DNA of 64,000 nucleotides, taken from Henriciella barbarensis. Its GTDB lineage: Bacteria; Pseudomonadota; Alphaproteobacteria; Caulobacterales; Hyphomonadaceae. The stretch spans positions 806,001-870,000 of the forward strand of contig NZ_QWGB01000005.1 in the NCBI RefSeq assembly GCF_003576345.1. The letters run 5' to 3'. The translations under genes were made by a program, and so were the position numbers. This document shows positions 16,578 through 29,977 of the stretch, one piece after another (position 1 is the first letter of the stretch; every line of letters begins with the position of its first letter). Below the pieces are notes generated by a model. It searched no databases, was not told the origin of the DNA, and saw only the letters and a list, made by a program, of their open reading frames with translations.

Positions 16578-18746
16578 ATGAAGATCGCCAGCATCCTCTT
16601 TCCGCTGCCTCTGCCGGAGCCGTTCGACTATGCCGTTCCCGATGGCATGGATGTCGAACCTGGCAGCTATGTGCGTGCACCGCTCGGCAAGATCGAGCGC
16701 ACGGGCGTCGTCTGGGCGGTGAAGACCCGCGCCGAGGACGACACACGCGACCTCAAGCCTGTTCTCGATGTCTATCCCGTCCCGGCCATGCCAGAGCCGA
16801 TGCGTAAATTCGTGAGTTTTTCTGCCCGCTATAATGTGGCCCGTCCCGGCCACGTGCTCGCCATGGTGCTGCGGGCGCGCGGCGGACTGAAACCATCGCC
16901 CACTGCAACCGTGTATGAGCCGACGGGCCACCGCTCCAACCGCATGACCGAAGCGCGGGTCAAAGTGCTTGATGCCGCGCGAGAGGCCGGACCAACCAGC
17001 GCCGCAGAGCTTGCCCGGCAGGCAGGCGTTTCCCCCGGCGTCGTAAAAGGCCTTGTCGAAATCGGCGCGCTGGAGGCCCGCGAGACCCCGACAGATTTGC
17101 CTTATCCTCAACCGACGCGCTTTGAGGGCGGCGAGCACCTGACGGCGGAGCAGAAGACCGCGAGCAATGAGCTGCGCCGCGCCATCGCAAAGGGCGGTTT
17201 CCAGCCTTTCCTGCTCGATGGCATCACCGGTTCTGGCAAGACGGAGGTCTATTTCGAAGCCATCGCCGAAGCCCTGCAAAAGGCGGGGGATGCACAGGTG
17301 CTCGTCCTCCTGCCGGAAATCGCTTTGACGCAGGCCGTGCTTGCCCGCTTCGAGGATCGCTTTGGCGCCCCACCCGCGCCCTGGCATTCAGGCCTTTCCG
17401 ACGCAGAACGCCGCCGCACCTGGCGCGAGACGGCGCATGGCCGCGCCCGCATCGTGATCGGCGCGCGCTCTGCCCTCTTCCTACCTTTCCGCAATCTCAA
17501 ACTCATCATTGTGGACGAGGAACACGACACATCCTTCAAGCAGGAAGACGGCGTCACCTATCATGCCCGCGACATGGCCGTGATGCGAGCCAAGCTCGAA
17601 GACGCGGCCATCGTTCTGGCTTCCGCCACACCCGCACTGGAAACAATGGTGAATGCCGAAGCTGGCCGCTACAGGCGCCTCAGGCTCTCGGCCCGCCCCG
17701 GCGCGGCTCGCCTGCCGGATATTGAGCTTGTCGATCTACGCCTCGACCCGCCAGAAAAGGGAAACTGGCTCTCACCGACGCTCTCAAACGCGCTTGTCTC
17801 AACGTTTGAGGCGGGCGAGCAAAGCCTTCTTTTCCTCAACCGGCGCGGCTACGCCCCGCTCGTCATCTGCAAGGCCTGCGGCGAGCGCCTCAAAAGCCCC
17901 GGCACAGAAAGCTGGCTGACCGAGCACCGCTATACCAATCGTCTCGTCTGCCACCTGACAGGCTGGTCGATGCCAAAGCCGGAAGCCTGCCCGATGTGCG
18001 GGGCAAAGGATTCGTTGATGGGCGTTGGCCCGGGCGTAGAGCGTGTGGCCGAAGAAGCCCGCATACTTCTGCCACAGGCGCGGGTGGAGATATTCTCCTC
18101 CGATACCGCGCGCTCTGGCGAAGAGACGCGCGGCATTGTCGACCGGATGGCTGGCGGCGAAATTGACGTGCTGATCGGCACGCAGATCGTCGCAAAAGGT
18201 CACAATTTCCCGAACCTTACGCTTGTCGGCGTCGTCGATGCCGACAGCGGCATGAAAGGCGGCGACCTTCGTGCAGGTGAGCGCACCTATCAGCTGCTGA
18301 GCCAGGTCGCGGGCCGGGCGGGCCGCGCCGAACGCCCCGGCCGCGCTCTCATCCAGACCTATGGACCAGAGAACCCCGCCATGATTGCGCTGGCGGCGGG
18401 TGACCGCGACGGCTTCCTGCAGATTGAGCGCGATGTTCGCGCAGAGCTGATGCTTCCGCCTTTCGGACGTATGGCCGCGCTCGTCCTGTCGGCACCTACG
18501 CCGCAACTTATCGAAGAAGCAGGCCGACTGGCCGGCGCAGCTGCCCCCAATGGAGAGGGCGTCACAGTGTATGGCCCGGCGCCCGCCCCGATCTCCCTGC
18601 TTCGTGGACGCCACCGCATCCGGTTCCTCATCACCAGCCCGCGCGACGTCGATCTGTCGGCGTACATGGCGGCATGGTTAAAGAGCCTGAAGCTCCCAAA
18701 CCCTGTGAGAATCTCAGCAGATATCGATCCGTATTCCTTCCTGTAG
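16578..18746 (+). CDS. priA: Primosomal protein N' (replication restart helicase)
   Basis: A 722-residue PriA. In order: the N-terminal 3'-DNA-binding domain (IASILFPLPLPEPFDY), a winged helix, Walker A GITGSGKTEVY, DEEH helicase box, the zinc-binding cysteine cluster from CKACG to CPMCG (about residues 434-475), helicase motifs V-VI (RAGERTYQLLSQVAGRAGR) and the usual C-terminus DPYSFL. It reloads the replisome at stalled forks. The last nine codons are echoed at 19985-20011, 1.2 kb downstream. Confidence 0.96.
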   Translation: MKIASILFPLPLPEPFDYAVPDGMDVEPGSYVRAPLGKIERTGVVWAVKTRAEDDTRDLKPVLDVYPVPAMPEPMRKFVSFSARYNVARPGHVLAMVLRARGGLKPSPTATVYEPTGHRSNRMTEARVKVLDAAREAGPTSAAELARQAGVSPGVVKGLVEIGALEARETPTDLPYPQPTRFEGGEHLTAEQKTASNELRRAIAKGGFQPFLLDGITGSGKTEVYFEAIAEALQKAGDAQVLVLLPEIALTQAVLARFEDRFGAPPAPWHSGLSDAERRRTWRETAHGRARIVIGARSALFLPFRNLKLIIVDEEHDTSFKQEDGVTYHARDMAVMRAKLEDAAIVLASATPALETMVNAEAGRYRRLRLSARPGAARLPDIELVDLRLDPPEKGNWLSPTLSNALVSTFEAGEQSLLFLNRRGYAPLVICKACGERLKSPGTESWLTEHRYTNRLVCHLTGWSMPKPEACPMCGAKDSLMGVGPGVERVAEEARILLPQARVEIFSSDTARSGEETRGIVDRMAGGEIDVLIGTQIVAKGHNFPNLTLVGVVDADSGMKGGDLRAGERTYQLLSQVAGRAGRAERPGRALIQTYGPENPAMIALAAGDRDGFLQIERDVRAELMLPPFGRMAALVLSAPTPQLIEEAGRLAGAAAPNGEGVTVYGPAPAPISLLRGRHRIRFLITSPRDVDLSAYMAAWLKSLKLPNPVRISADIDPYSFL

Positions 18747-18830
18747 AGAATGCCCCCACGCCGACCCTCCCCAGGGGGGAAGCGGGATGACCGCATGCGA
18801 AGATGTGACCGATAGATAGCCCAATGAAAT

Positions 18831-18866
18831 CATCGCCCCCTCCCCGCTCGCGGGAAGGGTCGGGGT
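18831..18866. repeat. GC-rich palindromic intergenic repeat
   Basis: CCCCTCCCCGC and its partner GGGAAGGGTCGGGGTGGGG around a CTCGCG centre form a long hairpin. A related element lies at 40985-41030. It sits in the 248-base stretch after priA, which has no other visible feature. Confidence 0.6.
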
Positions 18867-18994
18867 GGGGCTTTACGCGCGCCGCCTGATCCCTACGCCT
18901 TACTAGAAGCCTCCTGAGAAGATTGTCGCAGCCACTCCAATTGGCTGGCCGCGCCCATGGTTTCATTCTATCAGAAATTGTTGGAGGCGTTTCA

Positions 18995-19981
18995 GTGATA
19001 GACGAGCAGAAACAAGATTCGGCTCTCCCCACGTCGACGCGGTTGATCAGGGCGAGCGCGGTGTTCGCGATGCTTCTCGGGCTGGCTCTCGCTTTTGTGC
19101 CGTGGATCATCGCGGCTTCAGGTGAATACAACCCCATGCTGGTCAGTTTGAGCCTGTTGCTTGGGCTCCCCTTCTGCATTGGCGCGGTTGGTCGGTTATT
19201 GTTCAAGATATTTGGCGTTACGACTGGCGCCGATTTTGGTTGGGCCTCTCTTTCAGTAGCGATGGTCGTCCTTTTTGCGGGGGCGAGCATACTGCGGGAA
19301 GCCATCATATGTATTCTTATGGCTGCCCCGTTTTGGGCCTTTGGCGTCTGGCTAGGCACCTATACCATGGGCGTTTCGCTTCGCCGCTTTCCAGACCGAC
19401 CACGCGCCAACGGCGCGGTCTTTCTTATGCTGCCTTACGTCATGCTCGGCGCAGAATTGCATCTTCAGCCCAGCGCTCAGACGTATGTCATAAGCCGGTC
19501 CGTCACCGTCAACGCGTCGGCTGACGCCGTCCGGCCCCTTTTGTCGGAGATGCGCAACATTTCTGTCGATGAAGGTCGCTGGAATATTTCCCAGAATCTT
19601 CTGGGCGTACCCCGTCCGGTTTCTGCCGTCGTGATCGATCAAGTCCGACTGGCGCGCTGGCAGAATGATGTTTCATTCGAGGAACGCATTGAATTGAACA
19701 CAGGCTCTGAAATGCGCTGGCGTTTTGCATTCCCCAATGACTCGGTCTCGCGCTACACCGACAGGCACATTTCGCCCGATAGCGAGCATCTCAGGGTCGA
19801 GACCGGCGGGTACCACTTGGAGCCTCTGACGGGGAATCGCGTCCGGCTCACATTGGAAACCACTTACACTGCCAAAACACCCGTCAACTTTTACGCATCA
19901 CTCTGGGGCGAGCTGATTCTGGGCGATATTCAGTCAAACGTACTGCATATAATCAAGCAGCGCGCAGAGGCTTCCCGCTAG
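18995..19981 (+). CDS. Membrane protein with C-terminal SRPBCC-like domain
   Basis: A 328-residue protein: four membrane helices at about residues 20-40, 48-68, 80-105 and 130-150, then a soluble domain starting YVISRSVTVNASADAV, which has the strand-helix pattern of polyketide cyclase/SRPBCC domains and ends near LETTYTAKTPVNFY. I cannot name a closer family. The GTG at 18995 is taken as start because GGAGG lies seven bases before it. Its composition is visibly richer in A and T than priA and atp genes. It is inserted between priA and atpH, usually neighbours, and is followed at 19985 by a second copy of the priA tail, both signs of transfer. Confidence 0.72.
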   Translation: MIDEQKQDSALPTSTRLIRASAVFAMLLGLALAFVPWIIAASGEYNPMLVSLSLLLGLPFCIGAVGRLLFKIFGVTTGADFGWASLSVAMVVLFAGASILREAIICILMAAPFWAFGVWLGTYTMGVSLRRFPDRPRANGAVFLMLPYVMLGAELHLQPSAQTYVISRSVTVNASADAVRPLLSEMRNISVDEGRWNISQNLLGVPRPVSAVVIDQVRLARWQNDVSFEERIELNTGSEMRWRFAFPNDSVSRYTDRHISPDSEHLRVETGGYHLEPLTGNRVRLTLETTYTAKTPVNFYASLWGELILGDIQSNVLHIIKQRAEASR

Positions 19982-19984
19982 GTC

Positions 19985-20011
19985 ACATCAATCCCTATTC
20001 CTTCCTGTAGG
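19985..20011 (+). pseudogene. Duplicate of the priA 3' end
   Basis: The frame reads HINPYSFL and a stop, against DIDPYSFL and a stop at the true end of priA (18720-18746). The two 27-base stretches differ at five or six positions, some of them synonymous. This looks like the last codons of a diverged priA allele left behind when the SRPBCC gene was inserted. Confidence 0.6.
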
Positions 20012-20179
20012 CAGCCCGCGTGCCAATCGGTCGCAATTCAACCGCTACAGCCACGTTGTCAGTGCCGAAACGAAGTGCTAAGCGCCCTCACAAGTATTGG
20101 GTCGGGGCATCGCTCGTCGGCCCGAACCCTTATGTTTCACTTCCGGGCATCCGCCCGCCAACAGACGGAATCCAAGGTC

Positions 20180-22283
<2,104 letters not shown>

Positions 22284-22309
22284 GACGCCACGCTATCAGG
22301 AGCTGAGCA

Positions 22310-23194
22310 ATGCCCAGCCTCAAGGATCTGAAAAACCGGATCAACAGCGTGAAATCCACGCGGAAGATCACCAAGGCCATGCAGATGGTTGCAGCGGCCA
22401 AGCTGAAGCGTGCCCAGGATGCTGCGGCCGCCTCGCGCCCATACGCCCAGCGTATGGCCAGCGTCGTGGCAAACCTTGCAGGCTCCATGGGCGAAGGCTC
22501 CAGTGGCCCGAAACTTCTGTCCGGCACAGGCAGCGACCAGACCCATCTGGTCGTCGTCCTGACATCCGAGCGCGGTCTGGCCGGCGGTTTCAACACCTAT
22601 GTGGTGAAGGAAGCCCGCCGCCTGATCGCTGAGCTCGCCGGCGCAGGCAAGACCGTGAAGATCCTCACGGTCGGCAAGAAGGGCCGTGAGCAGCTGAAGC
22701 GCGAGTATAGCGAGCTCTTCGTCGGCCACCTCGACCTCTCTGACGTCAAGGGGAACGACTATTCCGAGGCCGGCATCGGTCTTGGCAAGGAGATCACCGG
22801 CCGCTTCGAGTCCGGTGAATTTGACGTCGCGACCCTCGTCTACAGCCAGTTCAAGAACGTGCTCAGCCAGGTGCCCGTCTCCCAGCAGCTCATTCCTGCG
22901 CAGGCCCCGGACGATGCCGAGACGATCGACCTCAAGGGCGCGACCTATATTTATGAGCCATCGCAGGAAGAGATCCTCGAGACGCTCCTGCCGCGCTACA
23001 TCAATACGCAGATCATCTCCGCAATGCTGGAAAGCGGCGCAGGTGAGCAGGCGGCACGCATGACCGCTATGGACAATGCAACCCGCAATGCCGGTGAGAT
23101 GATCGACGACCTCTCGATGGAATATAACCGGGCGCGTCAGGCCCAGATCACCAAGGAGCTGATCGAGATCATCTCCGGTGCGGAGGCCCTTTAA
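22310..23194 (+). CDS. atpG: ATP synthase F1 gamma subunit
   Basis: The 294-residue central stalk protein starts PSLKDLKNRINSVKSTRKIT and ends with the conserved NATRNAGEMIDDL and YNRARQAQITKELIEIISGAEAL. It rotates inside the alpha-beta hexamer. AGGAGC lies about seven bases before the ATG. The atpD frame starts 13 bases after its stop. Confidence 0.98.
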   Translation: MPSLKDLKNRINSVKSTRKITKAMQMVAAAKLKRAQDAAAASRPYAQRMASVVANLAGSMGEGSSGPKLLSGTGSDQTHLVVVLTSERGLAGGFNTYVVKEARRLIAELAGAGKTVKILTVGKKGREQLKREYSELFVGHLDLSDVKGNDYSEAGIGLGKEITGRFESGEFDVATLVYSQFKNVLSQVPVSQQLIPAQAPDDAETIDLKGATYIYEPSQEEILETLLPRYINTQIISAMLESGAGEQAARMTAMDNATRNAGEMIDDLSMEYNRARQAQITKELIEIISGAEAL

Positions 23195-25003
<1,809 letters not shown>

Positions 25004-25028
25004 GGCGTTCCCTCAACCCAATTAGATC

Positions 25029-25060
25029 AACAGCCGCGTCGGAAACGATGCGGCTGTTTT
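25029..25060 (+). terminator. Rho-independent terminator after atpD
   Basis: The 9-bp stem AACAGCCGC (25029-25037) and GCGGCTGTT (25050-25058) is followed by TTTTCGTTT. It would stop the atpHAGD transcript before atpC, supporting separate transcription of atpC. Confidence 0.85.
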
Positions 25061-25082
25061 CGTTTCAGGGGTGCCTTTTCCT

Positions 25083-25874
25083 TTAGTCCCCCGTAAATCT
25101 CGGTTCGCGTCCTTCCAGAAACGACGCCACACCTTCGCGAAAGTCGTCTGACTCCTGCATCAGCAGGAAACTTTCCAGATCGCGGTGGCCAGTGGCGCGA
25201 GACAGTGCGTGCGCGGCGACATTCACATCCTGCTTGACCATCTTGAGCGCGGTCGGTGGCAGCCTGCCCGTATCGTCCGCCAATGCCTTCGCCCGTTTCA
25301 GGGCGCTTTCAGGCGGTGCCAGATAATCAATGAGGCCCCAGCTTTCAGCCGTCTGTGCGCCCACTTTCTCACAAAGCGCTGCAAGCCGCTTGGCGCGCGC
25401 CGGTCCGACAAGGGCGACGAAGCGGGGGATTGAGCCCCAGCTCATATTCATGCCGCGCTCCACCTCCGGAACGTAGAACCGGGCCGCCTCAGAGGCCACG
25501 CGCAGGTCGAGCGACACCATAAGCGCCATGCCACCGCCGATGCACCAGCCCTCAATCGCGCAAATGGTCAGCGCATCGATCTTTTCCCATGCCTCGCAAA
25601 GGCGGGGTCCTGCACGCTGAATGATTCGGCGCTGGCTTAGGGGTATTCCTGCTGGGTCCTGCCTTTCAGGATCTTTCAGGTCGGCCCCCATCGTGAACAC
25701 GTCCGTACGGCCCGTCAGGATGACCGTGGATATCTCCGGCGCGTCATGGAAACGAAGCGCTGCAGCCGTAAGCTCACGCATCAGGCGCTGGGAAAGCGCG
25801 TTGGCGCGGCCGCCCGTGTCAAAACTGACAATCGCGGTACGCCCCTCAATTTTTACCGTCACCAGCTCAGCCAT
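25083..25874 (-). CDS. Crotonase family protein, between atpD and atpC
   Basis: A 263-residue crotonase-fold protein with FTMGADLKD as oxyanion-hole loop and CIGGGMALMVSLDLR at residues 111-125. The first catalytic Glu of enoyl-CoA hydratases is Ala117 here, while the second is kept (PEVERG, Glu137). It may be an isomerase, a thioesterase-like or another acyl-CoA enzyme. The start at 25874 is the family start; an ATG-like start at 25904 adds ten residues. It lies on the minus strand inside the ATP synthase locus. Confidence 0.85.
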   Translation of the reverse strand: MAELVTVKIEGRTAIVSFDTGGRANALSQRLMRELTAAALRFHDAPEISTVILTGRTDVFTMGADLKDPERQDPAGIPLSQRRIIQRAGPRLCEAWEKIDALTICAIEGWCIGGGMALMVSLDLRVASEAARFYVPEVERGMNMSWGSIPRFVALVGPARAKRLAALCEKVGAQTAESWGLIDYLAPPESALKRAKALADDTGRLPPTALKMVKQDVNVAAHALSRATGHRDLESFLLMQESDDFREGVASFLEGREPRFTGD

Positions 25875-26030
25875 TTCATTCTTCCCTCGAAACTGTTTCC
25901 ACACGTCTAATCAGCCGTCCAATGTGCTGCAATTTCAGCCTGTTTGGCCTTGCGACAGCAGGTCCCGGTAGACATTAGCGCCCTAATCAGTATTGGAGAC
26001 CACAGCAAAGAAACTTGGAAATCTCGTTCG

Positions 26031-26438
26031 ATGGCCAGCAAACTTCACTTCTCACTCGTCTCGCCCGCCAAGGAGCTTTTCTCCGGTGAGGTCGATCACG
26101 TGATCGCACCCGGTACGGAGGGTGAGTTCGGCGTTCTCGTCAATCACGCGCCTTTCATGACCACGCTGAAGAATGGCGTCGTCCGCGTTCTTGAGAATGA
26201 CACGACCAAAATGCGCCTGTTCGTGCGCGGCGGCTTTGCAGATGTGACGCCGGCCGGCCTCACCATTCTGGCAGAAGAAGCCGTGGATCTCTCAACCGTC
26301 GATACCGCAAAAGTCGACGCAGAGCTTGAAGACGCCAAGAACAAGCTTGCCGCTGAAGGTAAGGAAGGCCCGCACGCCGCAACACTGAAGGCACAGGTCG
26401 ACTATCTCAGCGATCTCAAATCAGCCGTCGTCAACTAG
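26031..26438 (+). CDS. atpC: ATP synthase F1 epsilon subunit
   Basis: A 135-residue epsilon subunit: KLHFSLVSPAKELFSGEV start, GTEGEFGVLVNHAPFMTTLKNG, and a C-terminal helical hairpin. The start at 26031 matches the family; an upstream start at 25944 would add 29 residues unlike it. It is cut off from atpHAGD by a terminator and an opposite-strand gene, so it needs its own promoter in 25875-26030. Confidence 0.96.
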   Translation: MASKLHFSLVSPAKELFSGEVDHVIAPGTEGEFGVLVNHAPFMTTLKNGVVRVLENDTTKMRLFVRGGFADVTPAGLTILAEEAVDLSTVDTAKVDAELEDAKNKLAAEGKEGPHAATLKAQVDYLSDLKSAVVN

Positions 26439-26470
26439 CAACGCGGCCGCCTGCCATACGACTTTACCCA

Positions 26471-26495
26471 GGCCGCCCTAAAAAGGGCGGTCTTT
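26471..26495. terminator. Rho-independent terminator after atpC
   Basis: GCCGCCCT (26472-26479) pairs with AGGGCGGT (26484-26491) around an AAAA loop, followed by TCTTTGT. It lies 33 bases after the atpC stop. Confidence 0.75.
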
Positions 26496-26549
26496 GTGTA
26501 TCTGGACATCCTGTGTCATGCTCTCCCGATACTCGGGGAGAGAAAAAAA

Positions 26550-27095
26550 ATGAATGCCAGACACTTCGCGCTCATCGCAGGCACTGCCCTACTCGCCAGC
26601 GCCTGCGTTTCGCAGGAGGAGCGCGCCTTCTACAAGGACAGCGCCTACATTGATGAAAGCGCGGGCTTCAAGGCCTTTGCAGATGCGGTGACCTCACATT
26701 GCGCGCCCGCCATTGAAGGCAAACAGGGCTTTGCGGATTTCGAGGTCAAGGGCGCCACCCGTATCCGGATGATCGATGACAACAAGATCCCGGTCGTGTC
26801 GAGCGACACGCTTCCCGTCTGGCAGCTCGCAGAAGGTCTCGTCCAGATGCAGCTCGACCCTTATGATCGTTGCGAGGTCGTGGCCGTCGGACTGCCTGCG
26901 GACACAACACTCGACGTTGCGATCAACGCTGCCAAGGCGAGCGGTTTTCGTGACGCGGAAGCTTCTGCACAGGGCGGACGCCGACTTGTGTCGGGTCAAG
27001 GTACAGCGATTGAGTTCTCGGGCCCTTCAGAAGCGCAGACGCCGGACGGCCGGACCTACACGAAGGTCACGGCGATCGTAACGCCCGGCAGCTAG
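26550..27095 (+). CDS. Lipoprotein of unknown function
   Basis: A 181-residue protein with a lipoprotein signal: basic start, hydrophobic core and lipobox LLASAC (Cys about residue 19). The mature part has two Cys residues (SHCAPAI, YDRCEVV) that could form a disulfide. No family is recognised. GGGGAGAG lies eight bases before the ATG in a run of A. The stop overlaps the convergent small gene by four bases. Confidence 0.75.
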   Translation: MNARHFALIAGTALLASACVSQEERAFYKDSAYIDESAGFKAFADAVTSHCAPAIEGKQGFADFEVKGATRIRMIDDNKIPVVSSDTLPVWQLAEGLVQMQLDPYDRCEVVAVGLPADTTLDVAINAAKASGFRDAEASAQGGRRLVSGQGTAIEFSGPSEAQTPDGRTYTKVTAIVTPGS

Positions 27096-27352
27096 CTGTT
27101 CGCGCGCAGCCATTTCAGGGCGCCGTCCTGCATTCCCATGAATTTCGGTGCGTCTTCCAGAGGCGCAACGAGCAGGCCGTCGGGCAAGGCGGCATGTTTT
27201 ATGGCATGATACACCTTGGAGCGGCTCGCGCCCGACCGAAGCAGGTAAAGCCCCTCATCAAGCTGGCGCAGACCCGCGAACTCGCGAGAGTTCAACGCTT
27301 CACGGGAACCGCGCAGGTAAATGAGGTAAAGCTGTGTTTCGGACTGCGCCAT
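27092..27352 (-). CDS. Small hypothetical protein (86 aa)
   Basis: A soluble 86-residue protein with YLIYLRGSREALNSREFAGL, then LYLLRSGASRSKVYHAIKHALP-like sequence and WLRAN near the end. The pattern suggests one alpha-beta domain. I do not know a family. It lies downstream of the thioesterase-ferredoxin genes on the same strand. Confidence 0.65.
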   Translation of the reverse strand: MAQSETQLYLIYLRGSREALNSREFAGLRQLDEGLYLLRSGASRSKVYHAIKHAALPDGLLVAPLEDAPKFMGMQDGALKWLRANS

Positions 27353-27407
27353 TCTGACTAGACGTTTGAAGCAGCGCCTGGTTTCCCTAGCATCGCGAAC
27401 GTCTCAA

Positions 27408-28193
27408 TCAGGCGAACACCGCAATCGTCTGGCGACCGATCATCAGCGGTTCGCCATCTGCATTCCACAGCCGCATTGCCTGGCTGGAATAGCCGTCGCT
27501 CGTGGCCTGCGCCTCGTGGTGGACGAGAAACCAGCCATCTGTGGTCGTTATCTCGTCGGACAGGAATTCCGCCATCCATGTCATGGAGCTGATCGGACCC
27601 GGCTCAACCATCATGGACATGGCCGCTGGCGGCGGCGCATCGGCGAGCGAAAGCAGCGTCGTTGCATTATACAGCGCGCCCTCATCCTTATGCCTCAGCC
27701 AAAGGCAGATATCGCCGCGCTCTGCCCCGCTGACCGGAGGCTGGCCCTTGGCTAGTCGAACATTGAAATTATGCGCAAAATGCGGGCGCCGGCCTGAACC
27801 AAAAAACGATTGGTAGGCGTCCGGGCCGTCGACTTCAGGCGGCTCGATTGACGTCTGATTGATCTGCGACGGGCGTTTGGCACCGAAGGTAAAGATACAG
27901 CGCGCCATCACGCCGTCTTCGCTGACGAGGTCGGCATTGACGAACGCAGAAGATTTACCACGCCGAAGGATGGTCGGCGAGATCACAACTTTTCCGCCGA
28001 CCGGGCCGACAAAGGCAACCTGCGCTGAGCGCACCGGCATGTCGGGCACCAGCTCCAAGGCTGATTCAAGACAAAGTGCCGCTGTCAGCCCGCCATAGGT
28101 CGTGCGGCCCTGCATCCAGTCTTCAGAAATGGTCGCTTCGATGCGCCCTGCCTGACCGCGTTGCAGCCCGGCAATCAGCTCACTGTATTGCAC
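27408..28193 (-). CDS. Acyl-CoA thioesterase-like protein (double hotdog)
   Basis: A 261-residue protein with the TesB-like double hotdog layout: MQGRTTYGGLTAALCLESA in the first half, where the hydration helix follows the GG, and DGWFLVHHEAQATSDGYSSQAMRLWNADG in the second, matching the C-terminal hotdog of TesB-type enzymes. It should cleave acyl-CoAs. It starts at GTG and is followed on the same strand by no close partner; the ferredoxin gene ends 10 bases upstream of it. Confidence 0.82.
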   Translation of the reverse strand: MQYSELIAGLQRGQAGRIEATISEDWMQGRTTYGGLTAALCLESALELVPDMPVRSAQVAFVGPVGGKVVISPTILRRGKSSAFVNADLVSEDGVMARCIFTFGAKRPSQINQTSIEPPEVDGPDAYQSFFGSGRRPHFAHNFNVRLAKGQPPVSGAERGDICLWLRHKDEGALYNATTLLSLADAPPPAAMSMMVEPGPISSMTWMAEFLSDEITTTDGWFLVHHEAQATSDGYSSQAMRLWNADGEPLMIGRQTIAVFA

Positions 28194-28202
28194 AACGAAA
28201 GC

Positions 28203-28523
28203 CTAGTGCTGGCTTTCCGGCGTGGTGACACGCAGGCCGTCCAGCTCGTCGGAAATCTGGATCTGGCAGGAAAGGCGCGAATTGGCCTGAACGTTCTCTG
28301 CGAAATCGAGCATCGACTGTTCCATCTCTTCTGGCTGTCCAACCTTGTCCATGAAGGATTCCTCGACATAGACGTGGCATGTTGCGCACGCGCAGGCACC
28401 GCCGCAATCGGCGTCGATACCAGGAACAGAATTCTTGATGGCAGTTTCCATCACGGTCTCACCGTTCTTGGCCTCGATTGGGCGCTCGGTTCCGTCGTGA
28501 TCGATATAGGTAATGGTCGGCAT
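28203..28523 (-). CDS. 2Fe-2S ferredoxin, adrenodoxin/putidaredoxin type
   Basis: A 106-residue ferredoxin with the cluster ligands in [15 protein letters not shown] and a fourth in SCQIQI, i.e. C-x5-C-x2-C-x36-C. This class passes electrons from an NADH- or NADPH-ferredoxin reductase to cytochromes P450 or to iron-sulfur assembly. The reductase gene lies 16 bases upstream, which favours a P450 or dioxygenase role over Isc. No P450 gene is in the window. Confidence 0.92.
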   Translation of the reverse strand: MPTITYIDHDGTERPIEAKNGETVMETAIKNSVPGIDADCGGACACATCHVYVEESFMDKVGQPEEMEQSMLDFAENVQANSRLSCQIQISDELDGLRVTTPESQH

Positions 28524-28539
28524 GATATTTCCTGTCTCC

Positions 28540-29781
28540 TCAGGCGGCCGCGGCCGCGATTTCCTTCATGCTGATGGATGTATCTGCAAGCGTCTCTGAC
28601 GCAACGGTTGCACCAGACATGATCAGTCGTTTCGATGCAATGAATTCCGGCGGACTGTTGATGGCATCCACTGCGATTAGGCGGCCATTCTTCTTGTAGA
28701 AGGCCGCAAACTTTTTTGCCTCGACATCGCCGCGCACGACGATTTCGTCATAGCCTTGCGACAGGCCAGCGATCTGTAGTTTGATGTCGTATTGGTCAGA
28801 CCAGAACCACGGGCAGTCCAGCGCTGGGCGCGGTTTGCCCATGATCGCAGCCGCGGCGAGCTTCCCCTGCTCGATCGCATTGTGCACGCTCTCTAGCCGC
28901 CCGGTACGGGCATAATGAGCCAGCGGGCGCACGGTGCAGTCACCTGCGGCAAAGATGCGCGGGTCGCTCGTGCGGGCGTCTTCGTCAACGATAATGCCGT
29001 TCTTGCAGGGCAGACCGGCCTCTTCCGCAAGCTCGACATTGGGAATGATACCAATCCCGGCCAGCACCATGTCCGCTTTGATTTCCTCGCCGGAGGCCAG
29101 CACCGCATGGGTCAGCTTGCCGTCCTTGCCTTTCAGGCTGCCGAGACGCGCACCGCAGCGCACATCGACGCCGTGCTCCATGTGAAGCGCTTCATAGAAT
29201 GAGCTGATGACCGGGCTGGTTACACGGGCAAGTGCGCGCTGTTCCATTTCCAGCACGGTGACTTCAAGGCCGAGCTGGCGCGCCACGGCGGCTGCTTCGA
29301 GACCGATATAGCCTGCACCGACGATGACCAGCTTCTTGCCGGGGATCATCTTTGGCTGGATATGCTCCACGTCCGAAAGGCCGCGCAGCTCGAACACATT
29401 CTCAAGGTCAGCGCCCTCAACCGGTAGCGGACGAGGCCGCGAGCCTGTCGCGATGATCACCGCGTCATAATCGAGATGCCCGCCATGCTGCAGCAGGACC
29501 TGACGGTTCGCGCGATCTATCTTCTCGACGCGCTGGGACAGCAGCGTTTCGACCTTGTTGTCCTCATACCAGGCGGCTGGCTTGAAATAGAGCCGGTCTT
29601 CGGCAAGCTCGCCCTTCATATAGGCTTTGGAGAGAGGGGGACGCTGATATGGGAGGGCAGCTTCGTCACCGACGAGCGTGATCGCGCCTTCATAGCCGAA
29701 CTGGCGCAGCGACTGGACCGCTTGCGCGCCTGCCTGGCCGCCGCCAATGACCACGATGTTCTTTGCTGTCGACAGGTCCAA
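28540..29781 (-). CDS. Ferredoxin reductase, FAD/NAD(P) type
   Basis: A 413-residue putidaredoxin-reductase-like protein: FAD Rossmann [13 protein letters not shown] at residues 11-23, [12 protein letters not shown]-binding [14 protein letters not shown] near 152, and [10 protein letters not shown] near 280. It should reduce the neighbouring 2Fe-2S ferredoxin. TTG start with GGGAGGAG eight bases upstream. The C-terminal [10 protein letters not shown] region is typical of P450- and ring-hydroxylase-associated reductases. Confidence 0.92.
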   Translation of the reverse strand: MDLSTAKNIVVIGGGQAGAQAVQSLRQFGYEGAITLVGDEAALPYQRPPLSKAYMKGELAEDRLYFKPAAWYEDNKVETLLSQRVEKIDRANRQVLLQHGGHLDYDAVIIATGSRPRPLPVEGADLENVFELRGLSDVEHIQPKMIPGKKLVIVGAGYIGLEAAAVARQLGLEVTVLEMEQRALARVTSPVISSFYEALHMEHGVDVRCGARLGSLKGKDGKLTHAVLASGEEIKADMVLAGIGIIPNVELAEEAGLPCKNGIIVDEDARTSDPRIFAAGDCTVRPLAHYARTGRLESVHNAIEQGKLAAAAIMGKPRPALDCPWFWSDQYDIKLQIAGLSQGYDEIVVRGDVEAKKFAAFYKKNGRLIAVDAINSPPEFIASKRLIMSGATVASETLADTSISMKEIAAAAA

Positions 29782-29977
29782 ACCTGTTCTCCTCCCTGGT
29801 TCCGCGCATTCATGACGCAGGCGTCACGATTTTTCAAGCCATAGCGGACATTCTCGATCGATTGCCGCGACGGCTTGTTTTCCGACATTCTTCTAGACCA
29901 AGCTGCAAACCTATTTGAAGAGGGCTTTCGGTCACGCTATCGCTTGGTCAACGTCGCAGGTGCCGGAGTCCGAAAAC

